Shown: positions 36,335 to 46,668, counted from the first letter of the stretch. The stretch is 49,821 bases of DNA from an uncultured Methylococcaceae bacterium (GCA_903938485.1 CAJADF010000104.1:1-49821); one strand, 5' to 3'. Notes: generated by a model from the letters alone, not told the origin. Program-made: numbers and translations.

Positions 36335-37213
36335 TTAACGTTTAATACCATCTAATCTAATCCAATCTTCTTGTTGAACTAAAGGATTAAAGTGGATGAA
36401 TTTTTCATAAGCCTGAATAACACTATCTGCTTGTTCAAATAAAATGCCAGATAAAACTAAGTGTCCACCTGTGGCGACTAAGGCACAAATGTTCTCAGAC
36501 ATGTCTATTAAAGGTTTAGCTAAAATATTGGCTAAAACTACATCCGCTTGAAAAGGTGTAAATTGTTCGGGTAAATAACAGTTAATTTTATCTTCGACTT
36601 TATTTTTTAAGGCGTTGCTTTCGGTAGCGGTAATCGCTTGTGGGTCAATATCTACACCATGAGCAATCTTCGCATCTAATAACACTGCCGCAACGGCCAA
36701 TATACCTGAACCACAACCATAGTCGATAACAGTCTTATTTTGTAGTTCATGACTCGCTAACCATTCTAAGCATAAGGCGGTGGTTGGATGGGTGCCAGTG
36801 CCAAAAGCTAAGCCTGGATCTAGGGTAAGACAAACTGTATTGGGTTCATATTGTTCTTGATCGGTTGGGCAAACCCATAATTTGTCGGCAAACTTCATAG
36901 GCTGATAATATTCCATCCACGCCCGTTCCCATTCTTGATCATCTATTGCGTCATAAACCCAGTTTCTTAAATTAGCTGTCTTAAATTGTTGGAAAACTAA
37001 GTCTTTTATTAGATCAACATTTGCGTCTAATTCATAAAGAGCAACAACTTGAGTATTAGTCCAAATTTTAGTTTCCCCGATACCTGGTTCATATACAGGT
37101 TCATCTTCTGCATCCATATAAGTGACAGATACAGCGCCTAAATTACTTAGGAAATCTGCTATTTGTGGAGCGGTATTCTCATCAGTAATAACAGAAAGTT
37201 GATGCCAAGCCAT
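36335..37213 (-). CDS. prmA: Ribosomal protein L11 methyltransferase PrmA
   Basis: Trimethylates lysines and the N terminus of L11. 292 aa; N-terminal recognition domain MAWHQLSVITDENTAPQIADFL, hinge region REWERAWMEYYQPMKFADKLWV-like text, LDPGLAFGTGTHPTTALCLEWL, SAM site VIDYGCGSGILAVAA (about 161-175), and VVLANILAKPLI. It follows accC after a gap with two stem-loops, in the conserved aroQ-accB-accC-prmA order. Confidence 0.96.
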   Translation of the reverse strand: MAWHQLSVITDENTAPQIADFLSNLGAVSVTYMDAEDEPVYEPGIGETKIWTNTQVVALYELDANVDLIKDLVFQQFKTANLRNWVYDAIDDQEWERAWMEYYQPMKFADKLWVCPTDQEQYEPNTVCLTLDPGLAFGTGTHPTTALCLEWLASHELQNKTVIDYGCGSGILAVAAVLLDAKIAHGVDIDPQAITATESNALKNKVEDKINCYLPEQFTPFQADVVLANILAKPLIDMSENICALVATGGHLVLSGILFEQADSVIQAYEKFIHFNPLVQQEDWIRLDGIKR

Positions 37214-37241
37214 ATTTAGAAGTCTTCAATAAAAGGGGGGG

Positions 37242-37328
37242 TCGGATTAGATATGTTAATCCGATGGATAAGATTGGTGATGTATCTACTGAAAATTAGA
37301 TTATAAAAAATTTATAAGTAGATACATC
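37242..37328 (-). repeat. Two stem-loops between accC and prmA
   Basis: TCGGATTA (37242-37249)/TAATCCGA (37257-37264) is an 8-bp stem; GATGTATCTACT (37279-37290)/AGTAGATACATC (37317-37328) is a 12-bp stem with a 26-nt AT-rich loop. Either may be an attenuating terminator or an RNA-processing site separating the acc genes from prmA expression. Confidence 0.6.
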
Positions 37329-37339
37329 TACAGTGGTGC

Positions 37340-38683
37340 TTAATGTATGCCCAGTTTCTTTTCGAGATAATGAATATTTTGCTGTCCAACACTAAAAGCA
37401 TTGTCATTCATGATTTCTTGTTGGAGTGGGATGTTGGTTTTAATGCCATCAATAATAATTTCACTTAGTGCAGTTCTCATACGTGCAATTGCACCTTCAC
37501 GTGTTTCACCATGAGCAATTAATTTTCCAATCATTGAGTCATAGTAAGGTGGAACTTTGTAGCCATTATAAATGTGCGTTTCACAACGTATACCCGGGCC
37601 GCCAGGCATATGGAATTGATCAATTTTTCCAGGGCAGGGCATAAAGGTTTTAGGATCTTCAGCATTGAGTCTGCACTCAATTGCATGCCCCGTAATTTTT
37701 ACTTGGTCCTGTGTAATTGATAAAGGTAAACCCGCAGCAATACGTAATTGTTCTTTTACAATATCGAAGCCGGTGACCATTTCTGTCACTGGATGTTCTA
37801 CTTGAACACGCGTGTTCATTTCGATGAAGTAAAACTCACCTTTTTCGTATAAAAATTCAAAAGTACCCGCGCCTAGGTAGCCAATTTCAACACAGGCTTT
37901 TGCACATCGTTCGCCAATGGTTTTGCGTTGTTCTTCAGTGATTCCGGGTGCAGGTGCTTCTTCAACCACTTTTTGATGACGTCTTTGCATAGAGCAATCT
38001 CGTTCACCCAAATGAATTGCATTACCGAAAGAATCGGCAAGTACTTGAAACTCAATATGACGTGGGTCTTCTAAGAATTTTTCCATGTACACGGTAGGAT
38101 TTCCAAATGCGCTACCCGCTTCGGCTTTGGTCATCTCAATGGCACTAATTAGAGCTGATTCGGTATGTACGGTACGCATGCCACGTCCACCACCACCACC
38201 GGCTGCTTTAATAATAACGGGATATCCGATTTCTTTCGCCATCTGAAGATTAAGTTGCTCATCATCAGAAAGCGGATCATTGTTGCCCGGTACGCAAGGA
38301 ATGCCTGCAGCAATCATAGCATTTTTAGCTGATATTTTATCGCCCATCATACGGATGGTTTCAGCATTAGGGCCTATAAACACAAAGCCACTTTGCTTAA
38401 CTTTTTCTGAGAAATCAGCATTCTCAGATAAAAAGCCGTAACCAGGATGAATAGCTTCAGCATCTGTTACTTCAGCTGCACTGATAATTGCGGGAATATT
38501 TAAATAACTGTCTGCAGAAGCGGCTGGTCCAATGCATACTGATTCATCAGCAAGACGGACATGTTTAAGATCACGATCTGCTTCAGAATGCACAGCAACT
38601 ACTTTAATGCCTAATTCTCTGCAAGCACGCAAAACACGAAGGGCAATTTCGCCTCGATTGGCGATGACTATTTTACTGAACAT
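37340..38683 (-). CDS. accC: Acetyl-CoA carboxylase, biotin carboxylase subunit
   Basis: Carboxylates the biotin on AccB with ATP and bicarbonate; first step toward malonyl-CoA. 447 aa; [59 protein letters not shown] (ATP loop), [38 protein letters not shown]-type text, [20 protein letters not shown] and [13 protein letters not shown]. It starts 14 nt downstream of accB. Confidence 0.97.
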   Translation of the reverse strand: MFSKIVIANRGEIALRVLRACRELGIKVVAVHSEADRDLKHVRLADESVCIGPAASADSYLNIPAIISAAEVTDAEAIHPGYGFLSENADFSEKVKQSGFVFIGPNAETIRMMGDKISAKNAMIAAGIPCVPGNNDPLSDDEQLNLQMAKEIGYPVIIKAAGGGGGRGMRTVHTESALISAIEMTKAEAGSAFGNPTVYMEKFLEDPRHIEFQVLADSFGNAIHLGERDCSMQRRHQKVVEEAPAPGITEEQRKTIGERCAKACVEIGYLGAGTFEFLYEKGEFYFIEMNTRVQVEHPVTEMVTGFDIVKEQLRIAAGLPLSITQDQVKITGHAIECRLNAEDPKTFMPCPGKIDQFHMPGGPGIRCETHIYNGYKVPPYYDSMIGKLIAHGETREGAIARMRTALSEIIIDGIKTNIPLQQEIMNDNAFSVGQQNIHYLEKKLGIH

Positions 38684-38697
38684 AATAATTCCGTTGC

Positions 38698-39138
38698 TTA
38701 TTCAATGATGAATAATGGTTGGCCGTATTCGACAGGTTCAGCATTTTCAACTAATATTTTTGTGATAGTTCCGCTTTTATCTGCTTCAATTTGGTTAAGA
38801 ATCTTCATTGCTTCAATAATACAAAGCGTGTCACCTACTTGTACCGATTGCCCTACTTCAACGAAAGTTTTCGATCCTGGTGAAGCAGAACGGTAAAAAG
38901 TGCCTACCATCGGTGATTTAACGGTATGACCTGATATTTTTTCTTCAGTCGGTGAGGAAGCAACAGGCGCTGCTGCTGGCGCTGACGCAATGGGTGCAGC
39001 ATAACTAATAGGTGCTGCAGCAACAGAATTGCCATAACGGTTAATCCGAATTGATTCTTCGCCTTCTTTAATTTCGATTTCGGCAATGCCTGATTCTTCG
39101 ATAATTTCGATGAGTTTTTTTATTTTTCTAATATCCAT
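38698..39138 (-). CDS. accB: Acetyl-CoA carboxylase, biotin carboxyl carrier protein
   Basis: Carrier subunit bearing biotin on Lys112 in the [14 protein letters not shown] motif (108-121). 146 aa: an N-terminal helical region [28 protein letters not shown], a flexible Ala/Pro-rich linker (about 38-66), then the biotinyl domain from about 70 ([20 protein letters not shown]). It follows aroQ by 3 nt and precedes accC by 14 nt. Confidence 0.97.
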   Translation of the reverse strand: MDIRKIKKLIEIIEESGIAEIEIKEGEESIRINRYGNSVAAAPISYAAPIASAPAAAPVASSPTEEKISGHTVKSPMVGTFYRSASPGSKTFVEVGQSVQVGDTLCIIEAMKILNQIEADKSGTITKILVENAEPVEYGQPLFIIE

Positions 39139-39141
39139 TGC

Positions 39142-39588
39142 TTAGGGTCTCTCGGTTAATATCTGATGAGCGGCCTGTAGGGCCAGTACGTATCCTGATG
39201 CACCTAATCCTGAGATAACACCAATGGCAATATCTGAGAAATAGGAGTGTTTTCTAAAAGGTTCGCGTGCATACACGTTTGATAAGTGAACCTCTATAAA
39301 AGGGATTTTTGTTGCTAACAAAGCATCTCTGATCGCAACACTTGTATGTGTAAATGCAGCGGGATTGATAATTATAAAGTCAACTTGAGCTTTGTATGCG
39401 TTGTGAATATGCTCAATAATTTCATGTTCCGCATTATTCTGCTGGAACAGTAAATTATGTTGTAGCTTTCTTGCTTCTTGTTCAAGTAGTTGTTGAATGT
39501 CCGCTAAGGTTTTATTTCCGTATAGGTCGGGTTCGCGCACACCTAGTAAATTTAAATTGGGCCCATTTAAAACAGAAATAGTTGCCAT
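39142..39588 (-). CDS. aroQ: Type II 3-dehydroquinate dehydratase
   Basis: Shikimate-pathway dehydratase, dodecameric in relatives; 148 aa. [22 protein letters not shown] (4-25, with catalytic Tyr and the preceding Arg), [33 protein letters not shown] (catalytic His), [21 protein letters not shown] and [11 protein letters not shown]. First gene of the acc run; the 204-nt gap upstream to the ATPase gene (39589-39792) should carry the operon promoter. Confidence 0.96.
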   Translation of the reverse strand: MATISVLNGPNLNLLGVREPDLYGNKTLADIQQLLEQEARKLQHNLLFQQNNAEHEIIEHIHNAYKAQVDFIIINPAAFTHTSVAIRDALLATKIPFIEVHLSNVYAREPFRKHSYFSDIAIGVISGLGASGYVLALQAAHQILTERP

Positions 39589-39792
39589 TTATAATTGTTA
39601 TTATGTGTATGTGTAACAAAAAAAGATGGGTAATTTTACCTTGTTTATGCTTTTTGTCCAGATAAACTGTATTTGTGACAATATAGTCGCAATATCGCTT
39701 CTAAATTTCGGAGATTAAGCGCTTATAGCGACATTTGTTAGTTAAATTTGTATAGTTTTAAGTGTGTTGATAGCGTTAACTTTACGGTTTTA

Positions 39793-42327
39793 TTACAATT
39801 TTACGTATTTGTAGAAGAAGTGTTTTGCCACTTCTGCAGTCAATAAATATAAGCTGACGATCAGGGTAATTAAGGCAATTAATTTGAGTGGTAAAGGGAC
39901 AAACCCTATTAATTCGGCTAAAGGTGTATAAGGAAGACCGATGGTTGTAAGGACTATACTTAAGGTCGCTAAACTTAAGTAAATACTCGGTTTTGTTTTG
40001 AAAAATGCGTGGCTACTTCGAACTACAAAAACGATTAATGAAGCTGATAACACCGACTCAGTAAACCATGCCGTTCTAAATTCTTCGGGAGATACATTTA
40101 GCAACATTAATAGACCAAAGGTCATGTAATCATAGATTGAGCTGACTAAACCAAAGGTAACCATAAATTTTCTAATAAATTTAATATCCCAGCCTCTGGG
40201 TTGCGCAATCATTTCTGCATCGACGTTATCAGAGGCGATGGTCATTTCTGGAAAATCTGTCAGTAGGTTAGTTAGTAAAATTTGTTTGGGTAATAGGGGT
40301 AAAAAGGGTAAGAATAATGAAGCGCCCGCCATGCTAAACATATTGCCAAAATTAGAACTAGTCGCCATGAATACATACTTTAAGGTATTAGCAAAAGTAA
40401 CACGCCCCTCTTTAACACCTTGAACTAAGACACCTAAGTCTTTTTCTAATAAGACGATTTGCGCCGTTTCTTTGGCGACGTCCGCAGCACTATCTACGGA
40501 AATACCCACATCAGCGGCATGTAAAGCAGACACATCATTAATACCATCGCCCATATAACCGACTACAAAGCCAGCCTTTTTTAAGGCTAGAATGATACGT
40601 TCTTTTTGGTTGGGCTCAACTTCAGCAAATAAATCCACATCAGCGACTTGATTCATGAGCGCTAAATCACTCATTTTATGTATTTCTGGGCCAGTCAATA
40701 CTTCATGATCGGCTAACCCCAATTGTTTGCTAACAGTGGCGGCTACTAAATGATTATCACCCGTGATAATTTTAAGGGTAACCCCTAAATCTCTTAATTG
40801 TTGGATAGTCCTGGAACAGTTTTCTTTCGGAGGATCAAAGAATGTTAAGAAACCGAGAAAGCATAATTCCGATTCATCTTGATTGGTAAGTGTGGTTTGG
40901 GCTGGACACTTTTTATAGGCTACCCCTAAGGTACGTAAACCTTCTTGACTAAATTGCGCATAGTTCAATTCAATTTGTTCACGTACCGCGTCAATAGAAA
41001 TGATAGCGCCATCAATTGATTCTGCTGTCTTACATATGTCTAAAACATTACTTAATGCGCCTTTAGTGACTAATAAGGTCTCGTCTTGATCTTTGATTAA
41101 TAGGCTTAAACGTTTTCTATAAAAATCATATGGAATTTCAGCAAGTTTTTGAACTTTTTGTACATCAAAATCTTTATAGTTTCTGATGGCTTCATCAATT
41201 GGGTTGTTAAATCCAGTTTCATAAAATGAATTAAGGTAAGCAAGTCGATTAACTTTAATACTTGGGTTTGCATTTATGTCTAAAGTTCCTTTTAGATGCA
41301 CTGTGCCTTCGGTTAATGTACCCGTTTTATCAGCGCACAGAACGTTCATGCTCCCAAAGTTTTCGATAGAGGCTAATTGCTTAACAATTACTTTTTGTGC
41401 AGCCATGCGTTTTGCACCATGCGCTAAATTAACGCTAATGATAGCGGGTAATAATTGAGGTGTTAAGCCTACTGCCAATGCAAGCGCAAATAGAAACGAA
41501 TCAACAATAGGTTTTGCCAGATAGACATTAATGGCGAAAATTAGAATCACCAAGATTAAGGTGACTTCCATTAACAAATAACCAAAGCGTCTAACGCCCC
41601 GTTCGAACTCTGTTTCTGGGGCTTTTTGTTTGATCCGTAAAGATATTTCGCCAAACTCTGTCGATTGGCCAGTTTTAATGACGAGTGCTGTACCACAACC
41701 ACTTTGAACATGAGTCCCCATCCAAAGCGTGTTAGTTCTTTGACTTAATGGCGTGTTAGTCTTGAGTACCCCAGGTTGTTTCTCAACGGGATAGCTTTCA
41801 CCCGTTAATAGGGCTTCATCAATATATAGGTTTTCTGAGCTTATTAATAAACAATCACTGGGAATAATATCGCCCGCTTTTAAATGAATAATATCTCCAG
41901 GAACCAGTTTTTCACTGGAAATTTCGAGCGGCTTATTATCACGTAACACACAGACAGTAATTTGTACTATGGCTAGTAAATCTTTGATGGCATTTGCTGC
42001 ACCTTTTTCTTGCCAAAAGCCTAAACTGCCGCTAATGAAAATAATCGTTAAGATAATTGCGGCATCTACTTTTTGATTTAGATAGAAAGATAAGCCTGTT
42101 GCAAACAAGAGTATTAAAATGATGGAGTTTTTAAATTGCGCAATAAAGAGTTTTAAAGTGCTGGTTTGTTTTTTAGCATTAAGTTGATTAGCACCATAGT
42201 GCTTAAGTCGATCTTGTGCAATATTCTGCTTAAGACCATTGAGTGACGAATTTAATAACATCAGTTGTTGTTCAATCGAAGTACTCCAAAATGCTGATTC
42301 ATCAAGACTATCTTTGGAATATTTCAT
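39793..42327 (-). CDS. Magnesium-type P-type ATPase (MgtA/MgtB-like)
   Basis: P3B-type cation pump in the inner membrane; 844 aa. A cytosolic N-terminal segment, then paired membrane helices at about 67-105, the A-domain LYIDEALLTGESYPVEKQ (167-184, TGES), SFLFALALAVGLTPQLLPAIISVNLAHGAKRMA with the membrane TPQLLP site, phosphorylation Asp333 in CADKTGTLTEG, KGALSNV, LKIITGDNHLVAA, VGYMGDGINDVSALHAADVGISVD and late helices. GLTPQLLP and lack of CPx favour Mg2+ transport. No MgtC or leader is seen. The gap to the next gene upstream is about 90 nt. Confidence 0.9.
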   Translation of the reverse strand: MKYSKDSLDESAFWSTSIEQQLMLLNSSLNGLKQNIAQDRLKHYGANQLNAKKQTSTLKLFIAQFKNSIILILLFATGLSFYLNQKVDAAIILTIIFISGSLGFWQEKGAANAIKDLLAIVQITVCVLRDNKPLEISSEKLVPGDIIHLKAGDIIPSDCLLISSENLYIDEALLTGESYPVEKQPGVLKTNTPLSQRTNTLWMGTHVQSGCGTALVIKTGQSTEFGEISLRIKQKAPETEFERGVRRFGYLLMEVTLILVILIFAINVYLAKPIVDSFLFALALAVGLTPQLLPAIISVNLAHGAKRMAAQKVIVKQLASIENFGSMNVLCADKTGTLTEGTVHLKGTLDINANPSIKVNRLAYLNSFYETGFNNPIDEAIRNYKDFDVQKVQKLAEIPYDFYRKRLSLLIKDQDETLLVTKGALSNVLDICKTAESIDGAIISIDAVREQIELNYAQFSQEGLRTLGVAYKKCPAQTTLTNQDESELCFLGFLTFFDPPKENCSRTIQQLRDLGVTLKIITGDNHLVAATVSKQLGLADHEVLTGPEIHKMSDLALMNQVADVDLFAEVEPNQKERIILALKKAGFVVGYMGDGINDVSALHAADVGISVDSAADVAKETAQIVLLEKDLGVLVQGVKEGRVTFANTLKYVFMATSSNFGNMFSMAGASLFLPFLPLLPKQILLTNLLTDFPEMTIASDNVDAEMIAQPRGWDIKFIRKFMVTFGLVSSIYDYMTFGLLMLLNVSPEEFRTAWFTESVLSASLIVFVVRSSHAFFKTKPSIYLSLATLSIVLTTIGLPYTPLAELIGFVPLPLKLIALITLIVSLYLLTAEVAKHFFYKYVKL

Positions 42328-42418
42328 AGCGCGAGATCACTAAGATTGATTAAGGTGCAGGAGGTAATGGAGGTGGCGGTTCCACCGACGTAAATCGATG
42401 GAACAGACAGGCAATTAA

Positions 42419-43294
42419 TTAAGTCCAGTCATCGCCGCCACCATCGTCGCTGAAACTATCATCATCCCAAGACGAATTATCTGCGATACCAAAGTCATTT
42501 CCACCCATATCGTTGTTAATGCTTTGGTTGTCATTATTATCATTCCAGGAATTGTTATCAACTGGTGGGTTGTTAAAATTATCTGTATGTTGTACAGGAC
42601 GTCCATCGCTATCTAAAAAATGGTGAATTAATGCTTCACCTGCCGCAACGCCAGCACCTAATGCTGCTCCCGTTGCTAAACTACCCATTAACCCAGAGCT
42701 TTGGCCACCCATAGGTTGGTTCATCATATTTCCACCCATGTTGTTGTTACCATAAGGCGTTGTGCCATTTGGATGAGGTGTGTTGCTCGAATAATTATTA
42801 GGGTAATTTGTGGGTAATCCGGGTTTATTTCTTCTGGTTAAAAAACTAATGAGTAAGACAATGAGCAGTAAACCGATAAATAAACCTAGTGCGGGTAACC
42901 ATTCTTTAGCGGCGCTGGTGAAATTTTGTTCTACATGAGTTGTTCCTACAACCGTTGCAGTGTTAGCCGATAATTGAGTAATTAGATGCTGCAATGTTTC
43001 TGGTTTAACGAATGCTAATCCCGGTTGTAAACTTTCTGCTTTATTAAGTTCAGTTTTAGCATCTGTTAATAAACCTTGTTTTGCTTTAAGTTCAGCTTTA
43101 ACAAAGTGAGCTTTTGCACTATTAGGATGGTCTTGGAGTACTTTATCCATCATTGCTTCAGCTTCTGAGAATTTACCGGCATCTGCTGCTAAATAGACTT
43201 CATGCATGGAGGGTTCATCTGCTGCAAAACTGGAAGTACTTAAAAATATTGATAAGGTAAAAGTAGCAAAGAGTGAAATTACGTTTTTAAACAT
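42419..43294 (-). CDS. Exported TPR protein with membrane segment and Asn/Gly-rich acidic tail
   Basis: 291 aa. A signal peptide (1-24, MFKNVISLFATFTLSIFLST...FAA) is followed by about two TPR units (30-92: EVYLAADAGKFSEAEAMMDKVL, AKAHFVKAELKAKQGLLTDA), a membrane helix at 132-152 (WLPALGLFIGLLLIVLLISFL), then a long Asn/Gly/Pro tail (about 156-240) and a very acidic Ser/Trp/Asp-rich end. The TPR part would face the periplasm and the tail the cytosol. A GGATTATT ribosome-site region is visible. The family is a common orphan; no function can be named. Confidence 0.75.
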   Translation of the reverse strand: MFKNVISLFATFTLSIFLSTSSFAADEPSMHEVYLAADAGKFSEAEAMMDKVLQDHPNSAKAHFVKAELKAKQGLLTDAKTELNKAESLQPGLAFVKPETLQHLITQLSANTATVVGTTHVEQNFTSAAKEWLPALGLFIGLLLIVLLISFLTRRNKPGLPTNYPNNYSSNTPHPNGTTPYGNNNMGGNMMNQPMGGQSSGLMGSLATGAALGAGVAAGEALIHHFLDSDGRPVQHTDNFNNPPVDNNSWNDNNDNQSINNDMGGNDFGIADNSSWDDDSFSDDGGGDDWT

Positions 43295-43528
43295 TTAATA
43301 ATCCTCAGATAGTTTATATATTAGGAATAGCATATAGCTAATAAATCTGCTTGTCAGACATTTTTTATACAAAATAATTCCAAAGCAATCATAAATCTTA
43401 AATTTAGGCCTTCAACGCTTTGTATGTAACTTAGCACCATTATGAATAGTGTGGGTGTCGCTGTATTTGTGATAATCTTATTGACGAGTTATTTGTTTTA
43501 ATTATTATTAATTACATCAGAGAAATAT

Positions 43529-43945
43529 ATGAGTATTTATAAAACAATTTTGATTGCTTTAGCGTTTACAATTCAGGGCTGTTCTGTTTATCAAGCGGCT
43601 ATACAACCGGGTCCGGTCGATTTATCGGGTATAGTGCTTGGAACACCTAGGTATTTAATTATTGCTAAATTAGGTCAACCAAAATTTGAGGATAAAGATG
43701 CAAGTGGTCATAAACAAGATTATTTTGAATATACCTCTGGGTTGGATGAGGCATCTAAAACGCGAGTGGTACCTTATGCCTTGGCGGATGTTTTTACATT
43801 TGGTTTAGCGGAGTTAGCCTTATGGCCACTTGAGGAAGTTGCAATGAAAGCGGCGACTTGTACTGCCGTTGCAACGTATGATGCTAATTTAAAGTTAACC
43901 AGTTGGCATTTACGTAAAAAAGAGAAAAGTAATTTGCCTTGTTAG
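43529..43945 (+). CDS. Predicted lipoprotein, 138 aa
   Basis: A lipobox (LAFTIQGCS) with Cys18 after a short hydrophobic signal (MSIYKTILIALAFTIQ) marks a lipoprotein. The mature part has VLGTPRYLIIAKLGQPKFED (family-typical small outer-membrane lipoprotein with an SmpA/OmlA-like repeat, where 'G.P...I..KLG.P' is seen), DYFEYTSGLDEASKTR, then two hydrophobic stretches (VVPYALADVFTFGLAELALW). Only a weak resemblance to BamE-like beta-lactamase-inhibitor folds is claimed. No assigned function. It stands alone on plus between two minus genes. Confidence 0.75.
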   Translation: MSIYKTILIALAFTIQGCSVYQAAIQPGPVDLSGIVLGTPRYLIIAKLGQPKFEDKDASGHKQDYFEYTSGLDEASKTRVVPYALADVFTFGLAELALWPLEEVAMKAATCTAVATYDANLKLTSWHLRKKEKSNLPC

Positions 43946-44034
43946 TTAGGTGCTTGCATGATTTATTAGTCTAGATGAGTCATGCACTTTCCTTTTAGAG
44001 GCTATAAATCACAATATTGAGTGAAATTTATAAA

Positions 44035-46668
44035 TTACTGTTTTTTTGATGTGGAATTGTTGCTACTTGCTAAGAGTAATTCAAATTCATCAATGGGTAT
44101 TGGGTAAGATAGAAAATAACCTTGACCATAATCACAACCCGCTTTAATGAGTAAGTCTCGTTGTTCGGCGGTTTCAATGCCTTCAGCAATAACCTTAAGA
44201 CCCAATTTGTGAGCCATCACAATGATGGCTTCGCAGAGTACGAGTTGACTTGAATTTTCGGTCATATCACGCACAAATGATTGGTCTATCTTAATATAAT
44301 CAAAGTTATATTTGTGTAAATAGGACAGGGACGAGTAGCCGGTTCCAAAGTCGTCAAGTGAGAGTTGAAAGCCATTCTCCCTAAATTCATTTAGTTGGTC
44401 AGACACGGATTGGTTGTTTTTTAACATTAAACCTTCTGTTACTTCAATAGCAATGCTATTGCTGGGTAAGCCTATTTGGATCATGTGTTCAAACCAAGCA
44501 TTGTGACTATCATGTTTGATTTCATTATAAAATTGTACAGGAGAAGAATTGATACTGATTTGAAAATCCAGATCAAATTTTTCCCGCCATTTTTGGAGTT
44601 GCTGAGTTGTTGTATAAAATACCCAATTACCAATATCAATAATCAAGCCGGTTTCTTCGGCAATTGGGATAAAGGCACCTGGACTAATCATGCCTAGTTC
44701 GGGATGTTGCCAGCGTATCAGTGCTTCAGCTTTATGTATCTCACCGGTTGATAGTTCAATAATGGGTTGATAATGCAGAACAAATTGATCCGATTGAATA
44801 GCACTATAGAGGTTGTGCGTAAATAGTGCTCTAACTTGCGCCTCATCTTGGATGAGTTTAGTGAAGTAACAATATCTATTTCTGCCTTCATGTTTAGATT
44901 TATACATGCTTTGTTCGGCATTTTTAATCAGCGTCGCTGCATCTTCAGCGTCATCAGGAAAAAGGGTAATACCAATACTCGCAGAGAGATAAACGGTTTC
45001 TTTTTCTAGGTAGAGAGGTGCCGTTAAACTGTCTAAAATGGACTGTGCGACTCGATCCGCTAAATTAATTTCATTTAATTCAGTTAAAATGATAGCGAAT
45101 TCTCCACCGCCCATTCGAGCGACAGTATCTTTATCTCTCACGCAATTTTGCAGCCGTTGAGCAATATTCATAATAACAAAGTCGCCTGCAATGTGGCCAT
45201 GTACGTTATTTATTTCTCTAAAACGGTCTAGGTCAACAATTAACAATGCCATGGATAGGCCGTTAATTTGATTTTTTTGTACCTGTTGACGAATTTGCTC
45301 AGTTAACATGTTACGGTTAGGTAAGCCGGTTAATGCATCAAAATTGGCTTGTTTCCAAACCAAGTTTTCATTTTGTTTTTGGTGTGTGATATCTGAAAAA
45401 ATAGCAATCCGATAATGGATAGCACCATTCGGTTCATAAATGCTATTAATATTGAGCCACTCTAAGTAGAGTTCACCATTTTTGTGTCTATTCCAAATCT
45501 CTCCTGACCAAATACCCGTATGTCTGATTTGTTCCCACATATTTTGATAAAAACTTTTATCGTGTTTACCAGAACTCAATATATTGGGGTTTTGGCCTAC
45601 GAGTTCTTCAGGCTTATAGCCGGTAATTTTTGTATAAGCAGGATTAACCGTAATAATATGATTATCTCTGTCGGTAATCATCATACCTTCTCGTGAATTA
45701 TTAAAAACCAAAATGGCCATTTCACGATCTGTAACATTGGTATGTGTCCCTATCATATGTAAGGGCGCACCTTGAGCGTCACGACTGATGACTTTGCCGC
45801 GTGTTAGCATCCATGCCCATGTGTTATTTGGATGGATAACGCGATGCTCGTTGGTAAACATAAGCGTTTCGCCATCAAGATGCGCTTGCAGGCTTTCATC
45901 AAAGCGGATACGATCATCTGGGTGAATATGGGCGCGGACTTTCTGTTGAGCGTTGTCGCTAATTAACTCTAAAAAATTAAGCGTATCAGCAGAGGTGTAT
46001 ATTTCATCATTGATGATATTCCAGTCCCATATTTCATCTCCGGATTCATCAAGTAAAAATTGCCACCGTTTTTCACTGGTTTTTAATGCCTCTTCTGCAC
46101 GAATACGTTCTGATTTTTCTCTAAGCAGTTCCATGGTTCTCGCTGATAAACTGTCATACATATTTAAAACAGTATCAATAAGAGTTTTCATCGCACCACT
46201 CATTTCATGATCGGCATGTTGTTTGGCGATCTCTAATGAATAACCCTTTTCAAGGCCTTGTAAGACTTTAGCCATGCGTTTATCCGTGTCTAAAATGTGA
46301 TACGCCAGCCAATGAGTCAAAAACCCGAGTACGCTGCCTAATACTTCATCTATAGCTTTTGTTTTTGCTTCGATTTGTAATTCAGCAATCTTTTGGATAA
46401 AACTTTGATGAGTATGATGGTGATTTAGATACCAATCATCTTCTTTGAAGTGCTTCTGCCAAAGCGCTTCTTCACAACTAAAATGGAAGTCTGAGTAGTC
46501 AATGAGTCGTTTAAACACATGCTGAAGCTCAATTGAGTTTGATCGATCGGCTAAATGCGCCGCTAATAAATTTAAAAGCTTAACCAGCTCTTGGTGTTGC
46601 CCATCAATCTGAGCAATGCCAGTCTCTAGGTTCTTACTCCAAGGAAAAACTTCAAAATAGGTATTCAT
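44035..46668 (-). CDS. Hemerythrin-PAS-PAS-GGDEF-EAL signalling protein
   Basis: 877 aa from ATG 46668 (a GTG one codon earlier is possible; residue numbers here count that GTG). The N-terminal hemerythrin carries His26, His63, Glu67, His84, His88, His125 and Asp130, so an O2/NO-binding di-iron site is complete. Two PAS domains (about 200-315 and 318-430) precede a GGDEF domain whose signature is GGGEF (521-525), with FREINNVHGH replacing the usual FKxxND, so cyclase activity is probably lost. The RDKD I-site (512-515) is kept. The EAL domain keeps EAL (649-651), Asn708, Glu743, DDFGTGYSSL (773-782), Lys794 and Glu830, so c-di-GMP hydrolysis is likely. No membrane segment. Confidence 0.92.
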   Translation of the reverse strand: MNTYFEVFPWSKNLETGIAQIDGQHQELVKLLNLLAAHLADRSNSIELQHVFKRLIDYSDFHFSCEEALWQKHFKEDDWYLNHHHTHQSFIQKIAELQIEAKTKAIDEVLGSVLGFLTHWLAYHILDTDKRMAKVLQGLEKGYSLEIAKQHADHEMSGAMKTLIDTVLNMYDSLSARTMELLREKSERIRAEEALKTSEKRWQFLLDESGDEIWDWNIINDEIYTSADTLNFLELISDNAQQKVRAHIHPDDRIRFDESLQAHLDGETLMFTNEHRVIHPNNTWAWMLTRGKVISRDAQGAPLHMIGTHTNVTDREMAILVFNNSREGMMITDRDNHIITVNPAYTKITGYKPEELVGQNPNILSSGKHDKSFYQNMWEQIRHTGIWSGEIWNRHKNGELYLEWLNINSIYEPNGAIHYRIAIFSDITHQKQNENLVWKQANFDALTGLPNRNMLTEQIRQQVQKNQINGLSMALLIVDLDRFREINNVHGHIAGDFVIMNIAQRLQNCVRDKDTVARMGGGEFAIILTELNEINLADRVAQSILDSLTAPLYLEKETVYLSASIGITLFPDDAEDAATLIKNAEQSMYKSKHEGRNRYCYFTKLIQDEAQVRALFTHNLYSAIQSDQFVLHYQPIIELSTGEIHKAEALIRWQHPELGMISPGAFIPIAEETGLIIDIGNWVFYTTTQQLQKWREKFDLDFQISINSSPVQFYNEIKHDSHNAWFEHMIQIGLPSNSIAIEVTEGLMLKNNQSVSDQLNEFRENGFQLSLDDFGTGYSSLSYLHKYNFDYIKIDQSFVRDMTENSSQLVLCEAIIVMAHKLGLKVIAEGIETAEQRDLLIKAGCDYGQGYFLSYPIPIDEFELLLASSNNSTSKKQ

